This document shows positions 1 to 9,006 of a stretch of DNA of 64,000 bases, piece by piece. A program made the translations under genes and the position numbers. The stretch comes from Mycobacterium lepromatosis. GTDB taxonomy: Bacteria; Actinomycetota; Actinomycetes; Mycobacteriales; Mycobacteriaceae. The notes under the pieces were generated by a model. That model saw nothing but the letters and a program-made list of their open reading frames with translations. It made no database searches and was not told where the DNA came from. Numbering within the stretch: position 1 is the stretch's first letter; each line of letters begins with the position of its first letter. The stretch is from assembly GCF_000975265.2 (NCBI RefSeq), contig NZ_CP083405.1, positions 2,790,001 through 2,854,000 on the forward strand, read 5' to 3'.

Positions 1-104
1 GCAGGGGATAACGCAGTTAGGTTATGTCTGATTGGAGCGCAATACCGAACTGGGAGTGCACACTTGCTGACTTCGACCAATAATACGATGCCCAGCTAGA
101 CACC

Positions 105-430
105 GTGTTTTGGCGCTCGGGCATTCACCCGCCAGGTGCGAAACGCATATGCCGACGGCAGGCTCTCCAACGAGCGGTTGTTGGACATGATATTATTAAG
201 ACTTTGTGGTCGATGTTGGGATCGAATGACGCAACTATGCCAGATGATTGCGTTCTAGATCTCATGACACGGAACCGTGTTGCTGAAGAACGACCGGGGA
301 GCTGGCCGCTAAGCCACTCGTGTGCATCGCCGTCATCGGCGACTACACACAACTCGGTATGCCAGCTGGCTACGGCTCTCAAGCATTGCCCACCTCAGGG
401 GGCTGCGTGGCAACGATGATCCCGATCTGG
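105..430 (+). pseudogene. bglS: Decayed GH3 beta-glucosidase (bglS, Rv0186-like) fragment
   Basis: Two frames carry pieces of a glycoside hydrolase family 3 protein. At about 109-225 the frame reads FTRQVRNAYADGRLSNERL, the segment before the GH3 linker. At about 320-400 another frame reads IAVIGDYTQLGMPAGYGS, resembling the conserved start of the C-terminal GH3 domain. Stops and frame changes lie between them, so no GH3 enzyme can be made. The next genes (mymT, Rv0187 remnant) match the Mtb order Rv0186-Rv0186A-Rv0187. The 5' part probably lies left of the window; the 3' part fades out after about 430. The family would hydrolyse beta-glucosides. Confidence 0.7.
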
Positions 431-598
431 GGGCTAGGGCTGACAGCCCCCCTGCCCACACAACCTCTACCTCCTGCCATCGAATCAGCTTCCACTCGCT
501 AACAAAGCACATCGCCCGACGCGCAGATCCATCTCGGTATTGGCGAAACCCACCGTGTACGGATATGAAGGTGGATCCACACTTGCTAGCCCGCTACG

Positions 599-745
599 CT
601 ACTTGGCAGGCACCATTGCGTCACCACACGCGCAACGGTAAGGGTCCCCTGACTTGGAGCAATTACACTCAACCTCGATACGAACTCGACAGTCGCAACC
701 CTCATGGCCACAAGTCAGCCGGGTCCCTGCCCCATAGCTTGTCAT
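599..745 (-). CDS. mymT: Copper metallothionein MymT (Rv0186A-like), intact
   Basis: The reading frame encodes 48 residues beginning [17 protein letters not shown] and ending [10 protein letters not shown]. Seven cysteines occur in TC/GC/DC, EC/NC and RC/AC pairs, the spacing recalled for mycobacterial MymT, a small cytosolic Cu(I)-binding metallothionein that protects against copper. Mtb MymT is 53 residues; here an upstream in-frame ATG at 793 would give 64. I chose 745 because the conserved block begins there and AGGA lies a few bases upstream. The gene lies between the bglS and Rv0187 wrecks, as in Mtb, and is one of very few intact frames in the first 2.6 kb. A RicR-type operator over a TATAAT box lies about 100 bp upstream. 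It is easily missed because of its size. Confidence 0.85.
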   Translation of the reverse strand: MTSYGAGTRLTCGHEGCDCRVRIEVECNCSKSGDPYRCACGDAMVPAK

Positions 746-839
746 TTGTCCTGCTCTTATCTGTGTCGGAGCCTCGGTGAAGTACAAGTTCATTGACTAT
801 CAACTTGGGTTGTCCGACAGGGTGGTACCCATCGGGGCT

Positions 840-860
840 ATTATATACCCCCAATGGGTA
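840..860 (-). promoter_or_regulatory. RicR-type operator overlapping the mymT promoter
   Basis: Positions 846-860 form the perfect palindrome TACCC-N5-GGGTA, the copper-responsive RicR operator type known from Mtb. On the minus strand it is followed directly by TATAAT at 840-845, a good -10 box, so a bound repressor would cover the core promoter. A start site near 833 would leave a leader of roughly 88 nt before mymT. Operator and promoter are seen in the sequence; their use is inferred. Confidence 0.75.
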
Positions 861-1107
861 CCCGGTAAACAGCAACCCTAAGTTGTAACAACGCGGACCC
901 GCCAACCGAACGGTGCTTTTCTAAGAAGGCCCTGATCGTTTAGCGTTAAGTAGGCGGTCTAAAAAACCAACTTCACAAGACGCCACCGGGACTCAATAAG
1001 TAACCGTTGTCGTTGATGACGCTCTAGTGCCTTCCTGGTAAACTTTACAACCCACTAACACAGCCAGGCTGCCCTATGGGTCATCTGTACCGCGGCAAGG
1101 CACGTTT

Positions 1108-1345
1108 TTGTGCTTGTTGTTCGCTGTCATAGGGGTATGTCGCATTCTCGAGATCGGCTCACCGGGTGGTTACAGCAGCATCTGGTTGGCGCGCGGTGGG
1201 GATCCGAAGTACGGGTGGTGCCGCTGGCATACAAGCCAAGGAACGCTGAGATTGCACGGTTCAACCTGCGGTGGGCGGGTGTTGCTGACCGGGCGGAGGT
1301 AGTGGTCGGTGCCGAGCTTGACACGTTACCGATCAGCCAGTCACG
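1108..1345 (+). pseudogene. Decayed O-methyltransferase (Rv0187-like)
   Basis: One frame carries RILEIGSPGGYSSIWLARG, the SAM-binding motif I region of a class I O-methyltransferase. A second frame carries IARFNLRWAGVADRAEVVVG, the following conserved segment. The join needs a frameshift, the N-terminus is missing and nothing convincing follows about 1345, so this is a remnant. Position and strand match Rv0187 downstream of bglS/mymT. The preceding 861-1105 shows no recognisable coding signal. Confidence 0.75.
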
Positions 1346-1714
1346 TCGTTCACAGCATTGCGGATTCCCGAAGACCGTGAAACTCAGTTACGGGCGCTTT
1401 GTGAAACTCCCTCCGCCGACGAACACAACGGCACTTCGACATCGTTCAACTTCGGCGCCTTCCTCGGTCACAGACAGGATGACTAATCGCTCAGCTAGTG
1501 AAAACGCTACCGTGTTAAGCAGATCTGGGCGTATACTCATGACCGTTGGGGTGCAGTCCAAGCCGGACAGTGCCTGCGTGAGCCTTAACGTGCCATGAAG
1601 CACGTCACGGTGAGTCCATCGATCGGTCGCCCTGTGCCGAGATCCGACCTAGGTTATCGCAAGCTGATCTCCGGTTCACACATGCTGTTCTATCGCGTCA
1701 CCGCCTATAGCTTC
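1346..1714. other. Decayed DNA, no recognisable gene
   Basis: Open frames exist on both strands here, for example minus 1388-1603, but none resembles a family I know. The tail of the Rv0187 remnant is expected here and is not recognisable. Confidence 0.5.
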
Positions 1715-2263
1715 GTCATGGTCATGGGCCAGCACTACTGCGCGAGAGCGACCGTGGTTACGCCGTGACAGCGATCGACCAATCGACTCCAGCGACGACG
1801 CACGGCCTTGCGGACTGCCCATCCAATCCGCCAGCTCGGCGGCGGCGGCTTTCTTGCGTGAGGTTAAAAATGACGACACCACCAACGGAATCAAGGGTGC
1901 CGTAATTTCTTTTACTGCAAGCGCTTCCAGTGCAGCTTGCTTGAGCTGCAACGCCTCTTCGGTCATGCCCGGCAGCTCAGAATCGGACTCTTCAAAGTCG
2001 GTGACGTTGGTAGTAATTTCACCGCATTCGTCAAACTGCAGCACGTGGCCTTCCAGTGCGGCTGTCTCGGTCGTGGTAACTGCCGGCACAGGGGTCTCGG
2101 GTTGCCGCTCAGGCTCGATGACATCCCGCGGCAACACTTCGCGCACCACCAGGTGCGCGTTGGCGCCACCAAAACCGAAGCTCGACACCCCGGCCAACGC
2201 GTAGCCTCCGTAGCGCGGCCAGTCAGTCGCCGTGTCGATAAACTTCAGGCGCATCGCATCGAC
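1715..2263 (-). pseudogene. pks13: Isolated internal fragment of polyketide synthase Pks13
   Basis: A continuous frame of about 180 codons reads DWPRYGGYALAGVSSFGFGG at its start. This is the C-terminal end of a ketosynthase domain with the GFGGANAH motif. It continues through the acidic linker to LESIGRSLSRRNHGRSR and AVVLAHDHDEAI, where similarity ends abruptly at about 1715. This matches Pks13 (Rv3800c), the condensing enzyme of mycolic acid synthesis, between its KS and acyltransferase domains. Upstream on the minus strand the frame meets a stop just beyond 2263. Pks13 does not belong at this locus, and a fragment without KS or AT active sites cannot function. The undamaged frame beside heavily decayed neighbours suggests a recent partial duplication. 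Confidence 0.85.
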
Positions 2264-2685
2264 TTACTTGTCGCGGTCCCGCTACCCCTAACGACGCGAA
2301 ATCCGGTTAGGGAACTTGCTCAGAGCGTATGTGCTCTGGAGTTAAAAACATTTACAAAACATAGGCCCTGGTGCTCGACAGCAAGCCTGTGGTCATAGCT
2401 GGTCCAGTACGACATCCATCCGTATGGTGGCGGAGACGGCGACGTGGCCGCGATCCGCAAAGAGCTTCTACCGATGCTTACCGCAACGGTGCACGTGCGA
2501 GAAGTCCGGGTGCTCCCGAACTCGCCGGCTCTGGCGACTGGGCCGCCGGCGATGCCATCGCGAGTCCGCCGCACACCCCCTTGATCCACCTCGATCTACC
2601 CGAATAGTCCGACGTTTCGTCCAACCAGGTAGCAATTCGCCCAACGTTAACAACTGAAGCCGGACGCGGTCGGTCTTGGCGAAGG
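2264..2685. other. Unassigned stretch between the pks13 fragment and ilvD
   Basis: A plus-strand reading frame at about 2400-2605 reads GGGDGDVAAIRKELLPMLTA and ends in a proline-rich tail. It has coding-like composition, but I do not recognise a family and there is no convincing start. It may be the remnant of a small gene such as Rv0188, which is not otherwise visible, or part of the duplication that brought in the pks13 fragment. Confidence 0.35.
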
Positions 2686-4377
2686 CTAACTACAGACCGC
2701 GCCGACTGTCGCCGAGCTGACGAGCTTGACGTACTTGGCAAGCACACCGGTGGTATAGCGTGGCGCGGGAGGAGTGAAATCCTTTTGTCGAGAAGAAAAT
2801 TCGACAGGATCCACCAGCACATCAAGAGAGCAGCCGACAACGTCTAGCCGGACCCGGTCACCGTCACGTAGGAATGCGATTGGTCCCGCGTCGACCGCTT
2901 CCGGCGCGATGTGTCCTACGCAAAAGCCGGTCGTTCCGCCGGAGAACCGGCCGTCGGTAAGTAGCAGAACATCTTTGCCTAGCCCGGCACCTTTGATAGC
3001 ACCGGTGATGGCCAGCATTTCGCGCATCCCCGGTCCGCCTTTCGGACCTTCATAGCGAATAATTACAACATCGCCTTTGTCGATGGTGCCGTTCTCAAGT
3101 GCGTCCAACGCGGCACGTTCGCCGTCGAAAACCCTTGCGTTTCCTTCGAACACATCGGAATCCAGTCCGGCTGTTTTGACCACCGCGCCCTCAGGGGCCA
3201 ACGATCCACGCAGTATCGTAATACCTCCCGTCGGATGAATTGGATTATGCAATTTGCGCAGCACCTTGCCATCCGGGTCTGGCGGGGCAATGGCGGCTAG
3301 GTTCTCGGCCATCGTCTGGCCGGTCACCGTCAGGCAATCACCGTGCAATAGTCCTGCGTCCAGAAGTGCTTTCATTACCACTGGCACACCCCCGATGTGG
3401 TCAATGTCGAACATAACGTACCGGCCGAACGGCTTAACGTCGGCTATATGCGGCACTTTCAATCCGATCCGACTGAAATCGTCGAGCGACAAGGGGATGT
3501 CGGCCTCATGGGCGATGGCCAGTAGATGCAGGATTGCGTTGGTCGAGCCACCGAACGCCATCACCACCGCGATCGCGTTCTCGAACGCTTCCTTGGTGAG
3601 GATGTCGCGAGCGGTTATACCGCGACGCAACAGTTCGATGACGGCCTGCCCGCTGCGCCGCGCGAAGCCGTCACGACGACGGTCTGTTGCCGGCGGCGCG
3701 GCGCTGCCCGGCAAGGACATACCCAGCGCCTCTGCTGCGCTGGCCATAGTGTTGGCGGTGTACATGCCGCCGCATGCCCCCTCGCTGGGGCAGATCGCCC
3801 GTTCGATGGCGTTGACATCATCGCGGGGCATTAATCCGCGAGCGCACGCGCCAACCGCCTCGAACGCGTCAATGACCGTGACTTCGTGTTCGATGCCGCT
3901 AGAGAGTTTGGCTCGTCCGGGCAAGATCGAGCCGGCGTAGAGAAATATCGCCGCGAGGTCGAGACGTGCGGCGGCCATCAGCATTCCGGGCAGCGACTTG
4001 TCGCAGCCAGCCAAAAGCACTGAGCCGTCGAGGCGCTCGGCCTGCATCACGGTTTCGACGCTGTCCGCTATCACCTCGCGAGACACCAGCGAGAAATGCA
4101 TCCCCTGGTGCCCCATCGCGATGCCGTCGGAAACCGAGATTGTTCCGAACTCAAGCGGATAGCCGCCGGCCGAGAACACTCCCTCCTTGACCGCCTTTGC
4201 CAGTCGGTCCAGCGAGAGATTGCACGGCGTGATTTCGTTCCATGATGACGCGACTCCGATCTGTGCCTTGGCGAAGTCATCATCGTCCATGCCGACCGCG
4301 CGCAACATGCCACGAGCAGCAGCCTTCTCCAGGCCGTCAGTAACGTCACGGCTGCGGGGTTTGATGTCAGGAGGCAT
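2686..4377 (-). CDS. ilvD: Dihydroxy-acid dehydratase IlvD (Rv0189c)
   Basis: The 563-residue protein is full length for the IlvD/Edd family. It catalyses the third common step of isoleucine and valine synthesis, dehydrating 2,3-dihydroxy-3-methyl acids to 2-keto acids in the cytosol with an iron-sulfur cluster. Candidate cluster cysteines are C52 in ITPCN, C125 in [10 protein letters not shown] and C202 in CGGMYTANT; the SGGTTG catalytic-serine motif is near the C-terminus. The N-terminus begins about 12 residues later than I recall for Mtb, just before the conserved [16 protein letters not shown]. The gene is divergent from the ricR wreck, and a RicR-type palindrome lies 46-60 bp upstream of its start, close enough to affect its promoter. 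No damage is visible. Confidence 0.97.
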   Translation of the reverse strand: MPPDIKPRSRDVTDGLEKAAARGMLRAVGMDDDDFAKAQIGVASSWNEITPCNLSLDRLAKAVKEGVFSAGGYPLEFGTISVSDGIAMGHQGMHFSLVSREVIADSVETVMQAERLDGSVLLAGCDKSLPGMLMAAARLDLAAIFLYAGSILPGRAKLSSGIEHEVTVIDAFEAVGACARGLMPRDDVNAIERAICPSEGACGGMYTANTMASAAEALGMSLPGSAAPPATDRRRDGFARRSGQAVIELLRRGITARDILTKEAFENAIAVVMAFGGSTNAILHLLAIAHEADIPLSLDDFSRIGLKVPHIADVKPFGRYVMFDIDHIGGVPVVMKALLDAGLLHGDCLTVTGQTMAENLAAIAPPDPDGKVLRKLHNPIHPTGGITILRGSLAPEGAVVKTAGLDSDVFEGNARVFDGERAALDALENGTIDKGDVVIIRYEGPKGGPGMREMLAITGAIKGAGLGKDVLLLTDGRFSGGTTGFCVGHIAPEAVDAGPIAFLRDGDRVRLDVVGCSLDVLVDPVEFSSRQKDFTPPAPRYTTGVLAKYVKLVSSATVGAVCS

Positions 4378-4422
4378 CGTCTAAGTATGCGCGGGGCAGG
4401 CGTGCCCAAAATCGGCGGGTAA

Positions 4423-4437
4423 TACCCAGTCGGGGTA
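4423..4437. promoter_or_regulatory. RicR-type operator between ilvD and ricR
   Basis: A perfect TACCC-N5-GGGTA palindrome with the same arms as the site upstream of mymT. It lies 126 bp upstream of the ricR start and 46 bp upstream of the ilvD start. In Mtb ricR represses itself through such a site, so this is the expected autoregulatory operator. Confidence 0.7.
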
Positions 4438-4562
4438 TGAGAGGTATGTCGGGTAATCGGTGATCGAACCGGGGCTGGCAGCCGAGGTCGATCATGAACC
4501 AGACGTTGAGCACGGTATTAGGTGGGCCAGGCGAGGGACTGGATGAGATACGGTGCGGCAAG

Positions 4563-4860
4563 ATGACGATCGCGTACGGATTTTCGCAGCAAAAGGGCAA
4601 TTACGCTAAAAACTGCGACATATCGAGGGACAAGTGCGGGGCATCGCACGTATGATTGACGAGGACAAGTACGACAAGTACTGCATCAATGTCTTCACCC
4701 AGATCAGCTCTGTCAGCACTGCGTTGCGGTCGGTGGCGCTGAATCTACTCGACGAACACCTGGAACACCGCGTCGGCTGTGCCGTCGCCAAGGAGGCAGT
4801 GAGGCCAAGGGTAATTTGGCCGAAGCCTCGGCCGCCATCGCACGCCTTGCTCGTTCCTGA
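4563..4860 (+). pseudogene. ricR: Broken copper-sensing repressor RicR (CsoR family, Rv0190)
   Basis: The start reads MTIAYGFSQQKGNYAK, then a one-base loss shifts the frame before VRGIARMIDEDKYDKYC. The middle frame runs through FTQISSVSTALRSVALNLLD. A second frame change near 4795 leads to LAEASAAIARLARS and a stop at the family's normal end. Against the roughly 96-residue Mtb protein there is also an internal DKY duplication, and the HCV copper-site motif has become HRV, removing one Cu(I) ligand (C65 in Mtb). CsoR-family proteins are helical tetramers that leave DNA when Cu(I) binds. Two frameshifts plus loss of a ligand make a functional repressor very unlikely. Confidence 0.9.
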
Positions 4861-4989
4861 TCTGTGCTTACGGCAGGGTCCGGCGCGATCCTGCCCGGCA
4901 ATGTCGCTCACAAAATCGATAAGCCTGGCCAAATCCGCAGCCCACGTGGACAGCTACCGTTACTACCGCCGCTACTGTTGAGTACGACT

Positions 4990-6104
4990 CTGAACGTCAC
5001 GGATCGCCGCGCAACTTGCAGTGCTGGCCGCAGCGGCTTTGCATTTATGTAACCGCAGACCTTTTGCCCGCAAGTACGATTCGATGGTCCCATGGAATCT
5101 CAACTTAAGCTTGGTACTAGTTGCCCCTAGTATCCTGGTATGCTTTGGCAGCAGCTCTGACCACCGTTCCCGTTAGTGCGTTGCATCCTGCATCTGCCAC
5201 GCCGGCAGGTGTTGGTTCTCCGCCTGGCGTGCCCGACCATCTTACAACTCATCTCTGTGCTGACGCCCGACTTCGCGGTGTGGGCCACCGGATAGGTGTT
5301 CTGTTCGGTTACCCGCGGCCTGTTGTGGTCGATTATCACCTCGATCGTGACCCTATTGGTGCCACCCAACATCACTGGCTGCGCCACGATATCGATCTGT
5401 GACGGCACCTCGTCACCAGCCCGCTCACGGCGGCCACCGAGCCTAATGTGCGGTTGGCGACTAGCGCTTGTGTGCGTCTCACGGTGAGGAGGCTGCCGGT
5501 GTCGCCCTGGCCGGACGCCTCGCTTTGCCTGAGCTGGTGAACACCGCGGATCAGATCGAGCGAGGCGCCCCCTCGGGTACGTTATCATCACAGTCGCCGG
5601 TTGATCACGATGAGCCTGCTTGAGCTGGTCGCTGTCAGCGGCCATTTCGTTTCTTACACGTTCATTTTGACGGTCATCCGCAACATCGTCAGTTTGCGCA
5701 AGCCGAATCTTGCCTGGTGGCTGGTCACGTACGAGTCCCGGACTTATTGGCCCGTGTCCCTAATGGCGCGGACCGGACAAGGGGCGACGTCATTTTGTAG
5801 ATGGTGTATGTGGTCGGCTTGAAAACCACCTTCGGCGTGTTGACTGTGCTGGCTGTTTAGGCGGTCTTGCTCCGCGACAACACGCACCGGCGCAGACGAC
5901 CCCCGACGGTGCGTTAGGGCTATAAGTTACGGCGGTTCGAGTGGGGCTCATGGCCGGCTCTCCCCGGAGGGTAGGTTGTTATACGAGTGCAGCATGGCGC
6001 TGATGCTGTTGGTCTCGGCGACCCTGTTGAGCATAGCCTTGATCGGTATGACGACTACGCTGCAGTTGCTGGATGTTTCGGCGATTATGTCACACGAAGA
6101 CTGA
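4990..6104 (+). pseudogene. Decayed major facilitator transporter (Rv0191-like)
   Basis: Pieces of a twelve-helix MFS permease occur in order in several frames: RIAAQLAVLAAAA near 4998, SWYALAAALTTVPVS near 5128, RGLLWSIITSIVTLLVPP near 5317, ELVAVSGHFVSYTFILTVIR near 5617 and LLVSATLLSIALIGMTT near 6010. Stops and frameshifts separate them. Position after ricR and plus strand match Rv0191, a drug-efflux-type transporter. Confidence 0.85.
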
Positions 6105-6214
6105 ACTTTGCAGTTCAGTTACGTAAATTTAGCCGTAAATCGGCTTTCCCGGGGTCACGAAATAGGTAACTGTTTTGCGCACTATACCACACTGGCAGAA
6201 GCATTTTCCTGGAG

Positions 6215-7100
6215 GGATGCATATGTCTCGCTGGACGAGAGGCAGGCCGGAGGAAACCTTCTCGCCTCTTGACTTGGTATCGGTGCTGATGTTGGTGCTC
6301 AGCACTGGCATTCCCCTGGTGTGGATCTGGACCCTTGTATCGGCGACCCAAGTGTGGCCCCTGTACCCGCTCGCACGCTTTGCCGGAATGGTTGGTGCTA
6401 TCGCCGCCGAACCCGTTGGACCTGCCGGTGGCACCTGGTCCAGTGGCAGGGCAGGATCCGTCATCGTTTGTCGGCACCGCTATTTCGACCACCGGCATTC
6501 AATACAATTAATTATGCGATAGTCGATGTGACCACGCTGCTCATCATCGACTTCTTGGGGTCAATCGATCACGCAGGAATGACCGAAAGAGCCATCCACA
6601 TTTGGTCGGCTCCACCTGTGCCGGGCAAATAGTATTGGATGAACCTGACTCGGTCGCGTTGACACCAGATCAATTTCTGGCCCGCCAACACCGTGATGAA
6701 CATTGCCGGGAAGGTACCGCATCGAACTTTCGGACCGGTGATGCGCTGGCGGCCACGGTGAACTATGCCACGCACCAGATGACGATTACGCGCTACGGGG
6801 TTATGCAGTATGCTGTCTCCATGTCGATGGGGATGACGGCGAACCACCGCCAAATTCCGAAAGGCGCATAATATCTTTTTGAAGAAGGAAATGCCGTAGG
6901 TGGTGATGAATTTCCTAACGTATGGGGTCTCGGTTAACTCGTCGTGGGTCGACAAGGTGACGGTCACGCGGCCCAGTACACAAAATCGACTCTTTCGGAA
7001 ACACCCGAATTCTGTTCAAATTCTATGCACCAGCAGCTGTCGATGTCGGAAATGAGGGTTAGGTCGGACAAGTTTGGAAGAGTTTCCGCCACACCTGAGA
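6215..7100 (+). pseudogene. Decayed L,D-transpeptidase (YkuD family, Rv0192-like)
   Basis: The N-terminal part, MSRWTRGRPEETFSPLDLVS, leads into a hydrophobic segment typical of a membrane anchor. Further on, separate frames give FWPANTVMNIAGK, SNFRTGDALAATVNYATHQM and VVMNFLTYGVSVNSSWVDKVTV, the order found in the YkuD catalytic domain. The C-terminal catalytic SHGC motif is not found and several stops intervene. L,D-transpeptidases make 3-3 peptidoglycan crosslinks in the cell wall. Confidence 0.75.
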
Positions 7101-7239
7101 AGCTGGTTTCTCAAGGAATAGAAGCACCAAGGTTCAATTAAAAGTGCTGATAAGTGGTAGCGGAAACAGTGGAAAACTGACATGACGGCCATTGTTGTGT
7201 GCGGTTATTTTGTAATAAGGAGTTGCAGCTAGACCACTG

Positions 7240-8990
7240 ACAAAAAACTGTGCTCGCCTGATCTCGTCAAGGGGTCGGTGTGCGTGGATAAGAATCCGTA
7301 GATGTAGCAGAATTGACTCGGGATCTCCTGGTACTCAACGAGATTGTCAAAGACCCGACCTGCTCGATGATTGTTACATACCCTGTCGTCACTGACAGCG
7401 CAAATATGGCGGACTTTCGTCTGTGGGGTGTGACCTGGCTCCGACGCTTGGTTTCTGGCCACCCTGGCATGGGAAAACTTTCGTGACGAGGCATTCTAGC
7501 TGAGCATGTACATGATGCCAACGTCGTATGCGATAGCCTGCACACTGTCTCGGTCGCTGACTACGCGCCGCACTGCGGTGTGGACGAAAGCCGTTACAGG
7601 CCAACGTACGTGGCATTTGCACCGCATCCAGAGTTGTGGTGTTCGAAGATATCAAGATTCAGCAGGTGTAGAACAGCATGCTGTGCTCGTATCTGAACAA
7701 GTTTATGTGGCTACTCACCGGAAAGTGCGCAAAAAAGGGAAGCCAGCATCTGCATTCGTCTTTCGCTCCGCTGTGCAGCACGGTATTTGACCATACGCTA
7801 GTCACCGGTATGCTCATCATTGCCGGGGCGATTCCTGCCAATGCCGTCCCCGAGGAGATCTGTACCGATCATCCGGACCGGTTCTGGTCCATAATAGCCG
7901 AAAGCAGCAGTACTGCCCATTCGCTGACCCACTCGGCCGCCTGCCGCGAGGCGTTCCAGGACCTGGACTTGATTGTGGTCGTCGACGTTGCGATGACCGA
8001 AATCGCCTGGCTCGCTCACTAGGTGCTCCCCACATCCTCTCAAGTCGATAAGCTGAGAGCCACGTTTTCAATTTCAAATTTCCGCACCACGGCTTTCCGC
8101 TACGCAAGTCACTCTTGGAAATTTTGCTAGAAACGCTGTTCACACCTGAGTTTGGGATCGGTGGGAGTGGGAACTTGGCGCCATCGACGACGTGGGCTCC
8201 CTGTGGCCGCTACGAGATACCGCCCAGCAGGGGTCGTCAGGCCTATACCGAGGCGTTCCTGGGACGGTAGGCGACCAATCCCGACTGTAGCAAAATTACT
8301 TCCCTACATGCTCTATTAAACACTAAGGCCGACAACGCGGCAGAGTTGGCCAGCCTACCCTTGTAGGGACTCGCCAAGAAAACGACGTTAAGACTTATCC
8401 TGATGCCCTTCGGTGTGCTGGTTAAACCGACGACAATAGGCGATTCCACACGATCTTGACCAACCCGTGCAGAGTAACATCCACCGTCCACACCTACCAG
8501 GACGACTTCGCTCTAGTAACCATGCTGATCATAAGATCGCTTTGGAAATCCCCGAAATGCCGGAAGAGTTACAGGCGTTAACTAAAGCGCCATCCCAGCT
8601 GACCACTGCGGCATTTCCTGTCGTGCTATTGATAGGCAAGCGGCGTGGCTACACACGGCCAACGACATTTTCCGCGAACCGTTTTGGGGGCAAACGGGAT
8701 GCCGGCGGTGCGGTGCGTGTCAACATCGAAGATGCGCACGCTCTCGGACTCACCAGTAGGAGACACGCCCGGATCACGACTGCAGCAGGAAACACTGAAA
8801 CGACTGTCGAAATCACCGAGAAAATACTTCTTCCCAGATGTCATAGCGCTGCTCAACGGATTTGGGCTCGACTACACCGCCGCCAATGACCACATTTGCA
8901 CCCCGGGCGTCGCCCCGAACATAGTAACGTCCACCAAATCACGAGACCCTTAAGCCGGTACGCCCTGGCAAAACTCTTCCTGGGTTGATT
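7240..8990 (+). pseudogene. Decayed molybdopterin oxidoreductase (Rv0197-like)
   Basis: Fragments in changing frames follow the end of a molybdopterin-guanine-dinucleotide oxidoreductase: DHPDRFWSIIAESSSTAHSL near 7866, LDLIVVVDVAMTEIAWLAH near 7960 and FNFKFPHHGFPLRKSLLE near 8066. Further on come DAGGAVRVNIEDAHALGLTS near 8697 and the C-terminal TTAAGNTETTVEITEK near 8780. Rv0197 precedes zmp1 in Mtb, as here. Two intervening Mtb genes (a large ABC transporter and regulators) appear deleted or beyond recognition. Confidence 0.75.
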
Positions 8991-9006
8991 GAGGCGCTGG
9001 GAACGG

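Noticed and set aside
1110..1598. 162-codon plus frame as an intact gene
   Set aside because: Only its middle resembles the O-methyltransferase; the first part is out of frame with the family and the tail is unrelated, so it is a pseudogene.
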